Part shown: one piece after another, positions 57,105 through 64,000 of the stretch
Position numbering within the stretch: the stretch's first letter is position 1
Layout: each line of letters starts with the position of its first letter
Notes under the pieces: model-generated
Databases searched by the model: none
The model's input: the letters and a program-made list of their open reading frames with translations, nothing else
What the model was told of the DNA's origin: nothing
Made by a program: the position numbers and the translations under genes
Assembly (NCBI RefSeq): GCF_000238375.3
Contig: NZ_AHBZ03000016.1
Coordinates: forward strand, 62,001 to 126,000
Reading direction: 5' to 3'
DNA: 64,000 bases
From: Pseudoalteromonas citrea
Lineage (GTDB): Bacteria > Pseudomonadota > Gammaproteobacteria > Enterobacterales > Alteromonadaceae

Positions 57105-57115
57105 GAGCGCGCTCA
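57082..57115. promoter_or_regulatory. Twin palindromic operator for the TetR regulator
   Basis: TGAGCGCGCTCA occurs twice exactly, at 57082-57093 and 57104-57115. Each is a perfect palindrome and the centres are 22 bp apart (two helical turns). They lie between the divergent TetR and membrane-protein genes and cover the promoter spacer and start region. Confidence 0.85.
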
Positions 57116-57132
57116 ATTTATAAGGAAGTGTT

Positions 57133-57345
57133 ATGTATAAAATATTAGGTTATTTATTGTTTTTACCCTTTATAGGCTTTTATTCATTTGTACTCGGGCC
57201 CGTTTTAAAACTTGTATTGCTACCAGGTGGCATGTTGCTGTTTTTCGTTATATTGGGACCTAAATCGTTCATGGAGCATCTAAGAGCGGCTTACCCTCAA
57301 CTTAAAAATACAGATAAAGGGGATAAAGCAATAACTTCTTCCTGA
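57133..57345 (+). CDS. Small membrane protein under TetR control
   Basis: AAGGAAG lies upstream of the ATG. The 70-residue protein has one long or two short hydrophobic segments (about 4-45) and a charged C-terminal tail (YPQLKNTDKGDKAITSS). No family was recognised. Its promoter is overlaid by the twin palindrome, so the adjacent TetR protein probably represses it. It could be a stress- or drug-responsive membrane peptide. Confidence 0.7.
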   Translation: MYKILGYLLFLPFIGFYSFVLGPVLKLVLLPGGMLLFFVILGPKSFMEHLRAAYPQLKNTDKGDKAITSS

Positions 57346-57427
57346 ACTTTCGTAGTTTTACGCGCGGGTTTAGTTTAAAATCAGGCTCTGATGAAATATA
57401 AATTCAGATAAATCTGAGGAGCCTGTT

Positions 57428-59017
57428 ATTTTAAGCGCAGCTAACGTCACCATGCAGTTTGGTGCAAAACCATTATTCGAAAATATCTCTGTAAAATTTG
57501 GAGATGGCAACCGCTATGGCCTGATCGGCGCTAACGGTTGTGGCAAGTCTACGTTAATGAAGATCCTTGGTGGCGAACTTGAAGCCAGCGCTGGTAACGT
57601 GAGTGTGTCACCTAACACCCGTCTAGCTAAATTAAACCAGGATCAGTTTGCGTACGAAGAATATTCTGTTGTTGACACCGTTATTATGGGTCATAAGGAA
57701 CTTTGGAGCGTAAAAGCGGAACGTGATCGTATTTACTCATTGCCAGAAATGAGTGAAGAAGATGGTATGAAAGTCGCTGACCTTGAAACTGAATTTGCTG
57801 AAATGGATGGCTACTCTGCCGATGCAAAAGCCGGTGAATTATTACTCGGTGTTGGTATTCCTACAGAGCAGCACTATGGATTGATGTCTGAGGTGGCGCC
57901 AGGTTTTAAATTACGAGTGCTGTTAGCGCAGGTGTTGTTTGCCGATCCTGACATTATGTTACTTGATGAACCAACCAACAACTTGGATATCTACACAATC
58001 AAGTGGCTAGAAGATATTCTGAATCAGCGTGATTGCACCATGCTAATTATTTCTCACGATCGTCATTTCTTAAACTCAGTCTGTACACATATGGCAGATA
58101 TTGACTACGGTGAGCTGCGTGTTTATCCGGGTAATTATGATGAGTATATGTTTGCGGCAACGCAGGCTCGCGAAAAGTTACTCAGTGAAAATGCCAAGAA
58201 GAAAGCACAAATTGCTGAGCTGCAACAGTTTGTATCGCGTTTCTCTGCTAATGCTTCTAAAGCAAAGCAAGCAACATCGCGTGCTAAACAGATTGATAAA
58301 ATTCAACTTGATGATGTAAAAGCGTCGTCTCGTCAATCTCCATTTATTCGTTTTGAGCAGTCAAAGCAATTATTCAGAAATGCGCTTGAACTTAATAAAG
58401 TCGGCCAAGGTTATGATGAAATATTATTCTCGGGCCTAGAAGGTTTAGTAGAAGTCGGCGAGCGCATTGCCATTATTGGTGAGAACGGTGTAGGTAAATC
58501 AACGTTATTACATTCTTTAGCAGGTCGATTAGACCTTAAAGAAGGTGATTTTAAATGGTCTGAAAACTCAAACATTGGTTATTACGCTCAGGATCATGCT
58601 GACGAGTTTGATAAAGATATTACGGTTTTTGAGTGGATGGAACAATGGCAACAAGAAGGCGACGATGAGCAAGTTATTCGTAGCTACTTAGGCCGTATGT
58701 TGTTCTCTCAAAATGATATTAAAAAATCAGTAAAAGTGCTCTCTGGTGGTGAACAAGGTCGAATGCTGTTTGGTAAGCTAATGATGTTTAAACACAACAT
58801 GCTACTAATGGATGAGCCGACTAACCACATGGATATGGAGTCTATCGAAGCGCTTAACTTAGCCCTAGAGCAGTATGAAGGCACATTGTTCTTCGTGTCT
58901 CACGACAGACAGTTTGTATCATCGCTCGCGACGCGTATTTGGGAAATCAAAGACGGGAAAGTGATCGACTTTAGAGGCAGCTACGAAGAGTACCTTGCTT
59001 CACAAGAGCAAGCATAA
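57428..59017 (+). CDS. ybiT: ABC-F family ATPase (YbiT-like), predicted AUU start
   Basis: The protein matches YbiT along its length, with two ABC domains ([12 protein letters not shown] and [11 protein letters not shown]), LSGGEQGR in the second, and the linker of ABC-F translation factors. The homologous N terminus is [17 protein letters not shown]. In the DNA this is preceded by ATT-TTA-AGC (57428-57436), with TGAGGAG (57415-57421) six bases upstream, ideally placed for the ATT. The frame is open back only to 57395 and has no ATG, GTG or TTG before the internal ATG at 57452, which lacks a ribosome site. A 529-residue product from AUU fits the family length. ABC-F proteins act at the ribosomal E site. 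Confidence 0.9.
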   Translation: MLSAANVTMQFGAKPLFENISVKFGDGNRYGLIGANGCGKSTLMKILGGELEASAGNVSVSPNTRLAKLNQDQFAYEEYSVVDTVIMGHKELWSVKAERDRIYSLPEMSEEDGMKVADLETEFAEMDGYSADAKAGELLLGVGIPTEQHYGLMSEVAPGFKLRVLLAQVLFADPDIMLLDEPTNNLDIYTIKWLEDILNQRDCTMLIISHDRHFLNSVCTHMADIDYGELRVYPGNYDEYMFAATQAREKLLSENAKKKAQIAELQQFVSRFSANASKAKQATSRAKQIDKIQLDDVKASSRQSPFIRFEQSKQLFRNALELNKVGQGYDEILFSGLEGLVEVGERIAIIGENGVGKSTLLHSLAGRLDLKEGDFKWSENSNIGYYAQDHADEFDKDITVFEWMEQWQQEGDDEQVIRSYLGRMLFSQNDIKKSVKVLSGGEQGRMLFGKLMMFKHNMLLMDEPTNHMDMESIEALNLALEQYEGTLFFVSHDRQFVSSLATRIWEIKDGKVIDFRGSYEEYLASQEQA

Positions 59018-59024
59018 CTAAAAT

Positions 59025-59049
59025 AACCGCGCTTTTGAGCGCGGTTTTT
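59025..59049 (+). terminator. Terminator of the ABC-F gene
   Basis: AACCGCGCT and AGCGCGGTT pair perfectly around TTTG and are followed by T5, 8 bases past the stop. Confidence 0.9.
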
Positions 59050-59139
59050 GGTTGGGTCGCGGTTAATTTTATTGCTTTTTATACGACGTACCATATTTCA
59101 TAAAGCAGTAATAACAATGGTATTAGCCTTATAGTTAGG

Positions 59140-59145
59140 TATAAT
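59140..59145 (+). promoter_or_regulatory. Candidate -10 element of the purEK promoter
   Basis: TATAAT lies about 98 bp upstream of purE. The leader that follows holds a perfect 9-bp inverted repeat, GTTTTGAAT/ATTCAAAAC (59166-59174 with 59187-59195), of unknown function. No PurR box was recognised. Confidence 0.45.
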
Positions 59146-59242
59146 ACCGCGCAAAAATTAGCATGGTTTTGAATACCCCAAAGTACATTCAAAACTGTGA
59201 TTTATATCGTATCGTTCAATTTACTACTACCGAGGATTTACT

Positions 59243-59725
59243 ATGACGGTTGGCATTATTATGGGTTCAAAATCAGATTGGCCTACCATGCAACATGCAG
59301 CAGATATGTTAGATAAGTTTGGCATTGAGTATGAAACAAAAGTTGTTTCAGCGCACCGTACTCCTCAACTTTTGGCTGATTACGCATCAACCGCAGCAGA
59401 ACGTGGCATTAAAGTTATTATTGCCGGTGCTGGTGGTGCTGCGCATCTTCCTGGTATGGCTGCTGCTTTTACGAGCCTGCCAGTATTGGGTGTACCAGTT
59501 AAATCAAAAACCTTAAACGGTGTTGATTCATTGCTGTCAATTTGCCAAATGCCAAAAGGTGTTGCTGTAGGAACATTGGCTATAGGTGATGCTGGTGCTG
59601 CAAATGCTGGGTTACTCGCTGCACAAATACTGGGCTGTCAGCAACCAGAAATATTTGACAAGGTTGAAGCGTTCCGTAAAGCGCAAACGGAAACTATTCT
59701 AGCTAACCCAAATCCAGCTGAATAA
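59243..59725 (+). CDS. purE: N5-carboxyaminoimidazole ribonucleotide mutase
   Basis: The 160-residue protein has [17 protein letters not shown] (catalytic His) and [13 protein letters not shown], all typical of class I PurE. It moves the carboxyl group of N5-CAIR to give CAIR in purine synthesis. It lies one base upstream of purK, and they are probably co-translated. Confidence 0.98.
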   Translation: MTVGIIMGSKSDWPTMQHAADMLDKFGIEYETKVVSAHRTPQLLADYASTAAERGIKVIIAGAGGAAHLPGMAAAFTSLPVLGVPVKSKTLNGVDSLLSICQMPKGVAVGTLAIGDAGAANAGLLAAQILGCQQPEIFDKVEAFRKAQTETILANPNPAE

Positions 59726-59726
59726 T

Positions 59727-60875
59727 ATGAATATTTTAGTTTTAGGGTCAGGGCAATTAGCGCGCATGATGAGTTTATCGGCGACAAATTTAGATTTACA
59801 TGTGTTGGCGTATGATGTGGCGAGTCAACATATAGTAAACCCGGTTACAGGCCAAGTACATGAACAAACTTTAGCGCAAGCAATAGCAGCAAGTTGTGCA
59901 ATTACTGCTGAGTTTGAGCATATACCTGCTGATGTGCTTGAATTATGTTCGCGCAGTGGTAAGTTTTATCCGGGTGCTGAAGCCATCGCAACTGGGGGTG
60001 ACAGAGGCAAAGAAAAAGCGCTACTAGATAATGCGTCAGTGCACTGTGCACCTTATAAGCTGATCACGCAGAAGCAACACTTTTTGGATGCGATTGAGCA
60101 GTTAGCGTTACCTATGGTTGTTAAAACATGTCAAGCAGGGTACGACGGGAAAGGTCAATGGCGAGTAAAGTCATTGGACGATGTTGACACTATTTGGGCT
60201 GAAATGGCAGAGTTTTTAGCCGCAGGAAGTGAATTAACACCGCACTCTATTATTGCTGAAAAGATGATCCCGTTTGACCGTGAGGTATCGATAATCGGTG
60301 TTAGAGATAGAGCGGGTAACTGCAAGATATATCCGCTTACAGAGAATCAGCACACCAATGGGGTATTAACACTGTCGATTGCAGGCAAAGAAAAAGGGGC
60401 TATTCAAGCGCAAGCTGAAGACGCTTTCAACGCGATTGCAACGGGTCTTGATTATGTTGGTGTATTGGCCATTGAGTTCTTTGATGTGCAAGGCGAGTTG
60501 CTGGTCAATGAAATTGCACCTCGCGTGCATAACTCAGGACATTGGACTCAGCAAGGTTGTCATACTAGCCAGTTTGAAAATCATATGCGCGCCATTGCAG
60601 GTATGCCATTGGGTTCGACACAGCTACTAAGGCCAACAGCCATGATCAATGTGTTAGGTCAGTCTAATATACCGCACTCAGTATTATCAATTAGTGACAC
60701 AACCAGTCATTGGTATGGCAAAGAAGCCAAAGCGGGGCGCAAAATGGGTCATATTAATGTCTCAGCAAACTCGTTACATGGCCTTGGTGAAAAGCTAGGA
60801 GAGCTAGCAGATATTTTACCAGAAGAAAGCTATCCAGGCGTACTCGCCACAGGGCAGCAGCTCATTCTAAATTAA
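59727..60875 (+). CDS. purK: N5-carboxyaminoimidazole ribonucleotide synthase
   Basis: The 382-residue ATP-grasp enzyme has LGSGQLARMMSLSA at the N terminus, KTCQAGYDGKGQW in the ATP-grasp loop and NEIAPRVHNSGHWT. It carboxylates AIR with bicarbonate and ATP to N5-CAIR for PurE. It is closed by a terminator. Confidence 0.97.
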   Translation: MNILVLGSGQLARMMSLSATNLDLHVLAYDVASQHIVNPVTGQVHEQTLAQAIAASCAITAEFEHIPADVLELCSRSGKFYPGAEAIATGGDRGKEKALLDNASVHCAPYKLITQKQHFLDAIEQLALPMVVKTCQAGYDGKGQWRVKSLDDVDTIWAEMAEFLAAGSELTPHSIIAEKMIPFDREVSIIGVRDRAGNCKIYPLTENQHTNGVLTLSIAGKEKGAIQAQAEDAFNAIATGLDYVGVLAIEFFDVQGELLVNEIAPRVHNSGHWTQQGCHTSQFENHMRAIAGMPLGSTQLLRPTAMINVLGQSNIPHSVLSISDTTSHWYGKEAKAGRKMGHINVSANSLHGLGEKLGELADILPEESYPGVLATGQQLILN

Positions 60876-60882
60876 ATGCTAC

Positions 60883-60908
60883 AGCCGGATTTAATATCCG
60901 GCTTTTTT
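60883..60908 (+). terminator. Terminator of purEK
   Basis: AGCCGGAT and ATCCGGCT form an 8-bp stem with a TTAAT loop and T6. It lies between purK and the yeiH-like gene and overlaps a TTG that could otherwise be read as the next start. Confidence 0.9.
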
Positions 60909-60933
60909 GTGCTTAAAAATAGAGTTTCAAATT

Positions 60934-61860
60934 ATGGTGCCATTACATACAGCTGGTTTCTTCCTCCTGTTTCTTTTGTCTTTTACTCCCCTTGTTGGTC
61001 CTGCTTTAGCGCTATTTATGGGGATCGCTTTTACGTGGTTTTTTGGTAACCCGATGGTGGTATTGACATCAAAAACCAGTAAGTGGATGTTAAAAGTAGC
61101 GGTGATTGGGCTGGGCTTCAACGTCAATATTTATGATGTGCTGGAAGTGGGTCGAAGCTCAATCGTGCTAACGATTGTCAGTATTACCGCCATTATCGGC
61201 TTGGGAGAGATCCTCACACAATTGTTCAGGTTGAATAAAAATACCGGTGTGTTGATTTCATTTGGTACTGCGATTTGCGGTGGCAGTGCTATTGCTGCGA
61301 TGGCACCGGTAATAAAAGCGAAAGAACATGAAATAGCAGTGGCATTGACGGTGGTATTTTTATTGAATGCGATAGGGCTGATGACTTTTCCCAGTATTGG
61401 AATGTACTTAGGACTATCGGATCAGCAGTTTGCTGTATGGGCTGCGTTGGCAATCCACGATACGAGCAGTGTAGTTGCTGCTGCTGCGACATTTAGCCCT
61501 TTAGCTGTTGGCATTGCTACCACCATAAAATTAACGCGTGCAATGTGGATCATACCGTATACCGCTTTGGCTGGTGTTTTTTGGAAAAGTGAAGAGAAGG
61601 CAAGCATTCCGCTGTTTATCGTTGGCTTTTTAATGGCTGCACTGTGTAATACCTGGTTTGAGCAAGGCAATTTTGTGTGGCAAACCCTGTATGCTGGTGC
61701 AAAACATGTGTTAGTTGCAACCTTGTTTTTAATTGGAGCGGGTGTTTCAAGAAAAATTTTAGTTGAAACTGGCTGGCGGCCTTTTGCTATGGCTATGATT
61801 TTGTGGATCATAGTAAGTAGTACACTGCTACTGCTGATAAAAGATGGTTACATTTCGTAA
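60934..61860 (+). CDS. YeiH family (UPF0324) membrane protein, putative sulfate exporter
   Basis: The ATG at 60934 is preferred; a TTG at 60907 lies inside the purK terminator. The 308-residue integral membrane protein has about ten hydrophobic helices and the family signatures GLGFNVNIYDVLEVG, FGTAICGGSAIAAMAPVI and AIHDTSSVVAAAATFS. Family members are proposed to export sulfate or sulfite, but direct proof is limited. The N terminus is short, so one helix may be missing compared with typical YeiH. Confidence 0.88.
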   Translation: MVPLHTAGFFLLFLLSFTPLVGPALALFMGIAFTWFFGNPMVVLTSKTSKWMLKVAVIGLGFNVNIYDVLEVGRSSIVLTIVSITAIIGLGEILTQLFRLNKNTGVLISFGTAICGGSAIAAMAPVIKAKEHEIAVALTVVFLLNAIGLMTFPSIGMYLGLSDQQFAVWAALAIHDTSSVVAAAATFSPLAVGIATTIKLTRAMWIIPYTALAGVFWKSEEKASIPLFIVGFLMAALCNTWFEQGNFVWQTLYAGAKHVLVATLFLIGAGVSRKILVETGWRPFAMAMILWIIVSSTLLLLIKDGYIS

Positions 61861-61910
61861 TATATTTTAAATTATATGGAACTCTTTTTAAGGTTGTACG
61901 GTCTTATTTT

Positions 61911-62007
61911 ATGAGGCGTGGATAGGCCTCACTTCATATTCGTTGTTTGGCAACGAATATGTGAGCGCAGAGAGTATTTGGCCAGTATCCCATACTGGCC
62001 TTTTTTT
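61911..62007 (+). ncRNA. Candidate structured RNA (small RNA or 3' UTR element)
   Basis: Between yeiH and the S9 peptidase gene lies a compact stack of hairpins. A perfect 11-bp stem with a TTTGG loop (61935-61961) can be extended by CTCA/TGAG. A mutually exclusive pairing GAGGC/GCCTC (61913-61930) lies 5' of it, and a strong terminator follows. No open frame is present. It may be a yeiH 3' UTR-derived sRNA. Confidence 0.4.
61980..62007 (+). terminator. Rho-independent terminator upstream of the S9 peptidase gene
   Basis: GGCCAGTAT and ATACTGGCC pair perfectly around CCC and are followed by T7. It ends the yeiH transcript or a separate small RNA. Confidence 0.92.
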
Positions 62008-62098
62008 CGTCTTAAAACTCGGCGGTTAGTCTAAAATAAGTCGAAATATTGCAATGAATTTGCTTAAATAAGGTAATTTTCATAACAATAGAAGCGCA

Positions 62099-64000
62099 AT
62101 GATCAAACAATCTCTTATCTCAGCCGCTATCGCATCAAGTTTATTTTTAACGGGTTGTCAAACAACGCATACTTCAACAGCTCAGGCTAAAGAACAAATT
62201 ACACCTGCGTCTGTTGTTGCAACACCAGTCGATTTTGGTGGAGAACAAATAACATTAGAGCAAGCAATGGCTCACCCTGATTGGCTTGGCCGTAAACCGC
62301 AAAACGAGTTTTGGGCTGCTGATAGCAAAACCGTTGTGTTTAATCAAAAGCAGGCTGGTAGTGATTTAAAAGACACATTTATTGTTGCAAATAACACAGC
62401 ACCAACGAAAGTGTTGCTCTCAAAATTGCACTCTGTTGGTGCCAAAAATGCAGTGTATTCTGCCGATGGCCAATTTCAAGTTTACACGTTCAAAGGCAAT
62501 GTGTTTGCTAAAACGATAAGCAGTGGCGACATTAAACAGTTAACATTTTCGTCAGAAAGTGCATTTCAATTACAATTTTTAAACTCGGGTGATATTGCTT
62601 ACCGAGTTGGAAATACTTTTTATACTGTGAATGTTCGTACCGGTCAGTCAAAAGAATTAACCAAACTTCATTTATCTGATGCGCCAAAAGGCTTAGCGGC
62701 CCCAAGTGGCTTTATTGCCGAAGAGCAGCATAAGCTGATTGAATATGTTGCTTTAACGCATAAAAATAGCTTAGACCGTGAACAACGTACTAAGGCCATT
62801 AAGGAGCAGAATACCACAATAGCAAATAGCCATTTTTACCTTGGTAAAGGCAAAGCGTTAGTTTCTGTTAGCTTGTCTCCAGCAGGGGATAAACTGATTG
62901 CGGTAGTGACTGATAAAGCTCGCTGGAATGCCGAAACCGATATTATGCCAAACTATGTGAGTCAAAACGGTGATATCGACCCTGTACAAGCTCGCCGTCG
63001 TGTAGCACAAGCAAAAGCGGTTAATTCGGATGTTGTGTTGCTTGATTTAGCCACTAAAGCGCAAACCAGTCTAAGCTATGAGACTTTGCCGGGTTATGAT
63101 GAAGATGTTCTGGCTGATGTTAAAAAAGAGAATGCAGAAGCAGTAGGTAAAACTTATACATCAGAGAAGTCGCCGCGTGCAATCAACTTAATACGAGATT
63201 GGGGCTGGAGCCAAAGTGCCATTCAATGGAATAGCACAGGCTCTGAAGTGGCCGTTATGCTAGAAGCATGGGATAACAAAGACCGTTGGTTAGCAACGGT
63301 AGATTTTGAACAGCAAGAATTTGTGTCACAGCACCGTTTACATGATGAAGCGTGGGTAAACTATGTTTACAACGATTTTGGTTGGTTAAATAATACAAAT
63401 ACCTTGTATTATTTATCTGAAGAATCAGGATATAGCCATATATACACCAAATCACTCGATGGGCGTGCAAAGCAGCTTACATCAGGTAATTACGTTGTAT
63501 CGAACTTAACGCTTAGCAAAGACAACAGCGCTATTTACTACAAAGCAAATGTTGAGCACCCTGGTTTATACGAGATCTATAGAGTCGACCCAAAGACGGG
63601 TAAGACAGAAACGCTGACCGATTTAAACGGCATGACAGATTATAGTTTAAGCCCAGATGAAACTAAGCTATTACTGAATCATTCAAAAATAATGATGCCA
63701 AATGAGTTGTACGTCGCTGATGCAAAGCCTGGGTCTACCGCAACACGTCTAACAAATACAGTATCAGACACGTTTTTAAATAAAAAACTGATTGCACCAA
63801 AGATAGTCGCAGTGCCTTCAAGTCATACTGATCAGCCTGTTTATGCCAAAGTATACTATCCGGCAGATTATGTTGAAGGTGAGGTTGGTAAAAAGCGTAA
63901 AGCCGTGATTTTCAATCACGGTGCTGGTTACTTGCAAAATTCACACATGGGTTGGTCTGTTTATTTTCGTGAGTTTATGTTCCATTCCTTGTTAGCCAGT
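62099..64000 (+). CDS. S9-family peptidase lipoprotein (prolyl oligopeptidase/DPP4-like), 3' end outside window
   Basis: The frame runs open from the ATG at 62099 to the window end, 634 codons. It starts with a lipoprotein signal (AASSLFLTGC-type lipobox, LTGC at about residue 20). The visible part is the seven/eight-bladed beta-propeller of S9B peptidases (for example INLIRDWGWSQSAIQWNSTG; WLNNTNTLYYLSEESGYSHI). The alpha/beta-hydrolase domain then begins (RKAVIFNHGAGYLQN). The catalytic Ser, Asp and His lie beyond the window. It probably cleaves Xaa-Pro or other dipeptides from peptides in the periplasm or outside the cell. Confidence 0.92.
   Translation, partial: MIKQSLISAAIASSLFLTGCQTTHTSTAQAKEQITPASVVATPVDFGGEQITLEQAMAHPDWLGRKPQNEFWAADSKTVVFNQKQAGSDLKDTFIVANNTAPTKVLLSKLHSVGAKNAVYSADGQFQVYTFKGNVFAKTISSGDIKQLTFSSESAFQLQFLNSGDIAYRVGNTFYTVNVRTGQSKELTKLHLSDAPKGLAAPSGFIAEEQHKLIEYVALTHKNSLDREQRTKAIKEQNTTIANSHFYLGKGKALVSVSLSPAGDKLIAVVTDKARWNAETDIMPNYVSQNGDIDPVQARRRVAQAKAVNSDVVLLDLATKAQTSLSYETLPGYDEDVLADVKKENAEAVGKTYTSEKSPRAINLIRDWGWSQSAIQWNSTGSEVAVMLEAWDNKDRWLATVDFEQQEFVSQHRLHDEAWVNYVYNDFGWLNNTNTLYYLSEESGYSHIYTKSLDGRAKQLTSGNYVVSNLTLSKDNSAIYYKANVEHPGLYEIYRVDPKTGKTETLTDLNGMTDYSLSPDETKLLLNHSKIMMPNELYVADAKPGSTATRLTNTVSDTFLNKKLIAPKIVAVPSSHTDQPVYAKVYYPADYVEGEVGKKRKAVIFNHGAGYLQNSHMGWSVYFREFMFHSLLAS

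Noticed and set aside
59100-59242. Purine riboswitch upstream of purE
   Set aside because: The conserved three-way-junction loops of that class are not visible; only a simple inverted repeat is present.
1-64000. tRNA, rRNA or CRISPR loci
   Set aside because: All intergenic regions were read for cloverleaf-like or regularly repeated sequence; none was convincing, although a tRNAscan/Infernal run would be more sensitive.

Overview
The window reads as a chromosomal segment of a marine gammaproteobacterium of the order Alteromonadales, most likely Pseudoalteromonas or a close relative. This rests on gene content and order (gyrA facing ubiG and a HAD phosphatase, gyrA-serC-aroA-cmk-rpsA-ihfB-lapA-lapB-pyrF on one strand, nrdAB-yfaE, a bioA/bioBFCD cluster), low-to-moderate GC by eye, and an abundance of TonB-dependent, chemotaxis and exported proteins. 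The genus is an inference from synteny and protein style, not from a database search.

Layout. (1) 1-3.5 kb: the right end of what looks like a genomic island. It holds a 5'-truncated SNF2 helicase with an Mrr-like nuclease domain, and a full-length 3-hydroxyisobutyrate-dehydrogenase-family gene. The latter faces away from a 5'-deleted homologue (3.55-4.07 kb) that probably belongs to the core chromosome. (2) 4.1-12.2 kb: a poly-HAMP chemotaxis receptor, a di-haem cytochrome c lipoprotein, and a TonB-dependent receptor with three His/Asp-rich loops. The receptor is divergent from yaeQ across two Zur-like palindromes. (3) 12.3-17.7 kb: class Ia ribonucleotide reductase (nrdA, nrdB, yfaE) with NrdR- and DnaA-type sites upstream, then a Gph/MupP-like phosphatase and ubiG. 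(4) 17.9-28.3 kb: a long co-oriented core block for DNA supercoiling, serine and aromatic biosynthesis, CMP kinase, ribosomal protein S1, IHF-beta, LPS-assembly control and pyrimidine synthesis. (5) 28.4-31.1 kb: an exported metallophosphatase and exonuclease I. (6) 31.1-35.4 kb: a plastic, decaying region. It has a RAYT-like transposase pseudogene carrying a 72-bp insertion, a secreted-protein gene broken by an in-frame amber codon, a lipoprotein gene containing a G9 tract, large perfect palindromes and an IS110-family fragment. (7) 35.4-41.7 kb: asnS, a P-loop kinase-like ATPase, a DUF1963 protein, an O6-alkylguanine transferase and small exported proteins. (8) 41.6-46.2 kb: a chaperone-usher operon with a DUF4402-type subunit and an unusual usher ending in a SPOR domain. 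(9) 46.8-53.9 kb: a GNAT enzyme, a lysine-2,3-aminomutase-family protein, and biotin synthesis with a BirA-type operator between bioA and bioB. (10) 53.9-64 kb: a Calx-beta secreted protein, small regulators, a TetR gene with a twin-palindrome operator, a YbiT-type ABC-F ATPase that appears to start at AUU, purE-purK, a YeiH-type transporter, a possible structured RNA and the start of an S9 peptidase lipoprotein.

How the parts fit. Most of the window is housekeeping. The accessory signals cluster at the left edge, at 31-35 kb and in the fimbrial operon. The observations most worth following are the helicase-nuclease at the island edge with the broken/replacement dehydrogenase pair, the usher-SPOR fusion, the AUU-initiated ABC-F gene, the nested palindromes beside the IS110 fragment, and the palindromic TetR operator. 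No tRNA, rRNA or CRISPR array was recognised.
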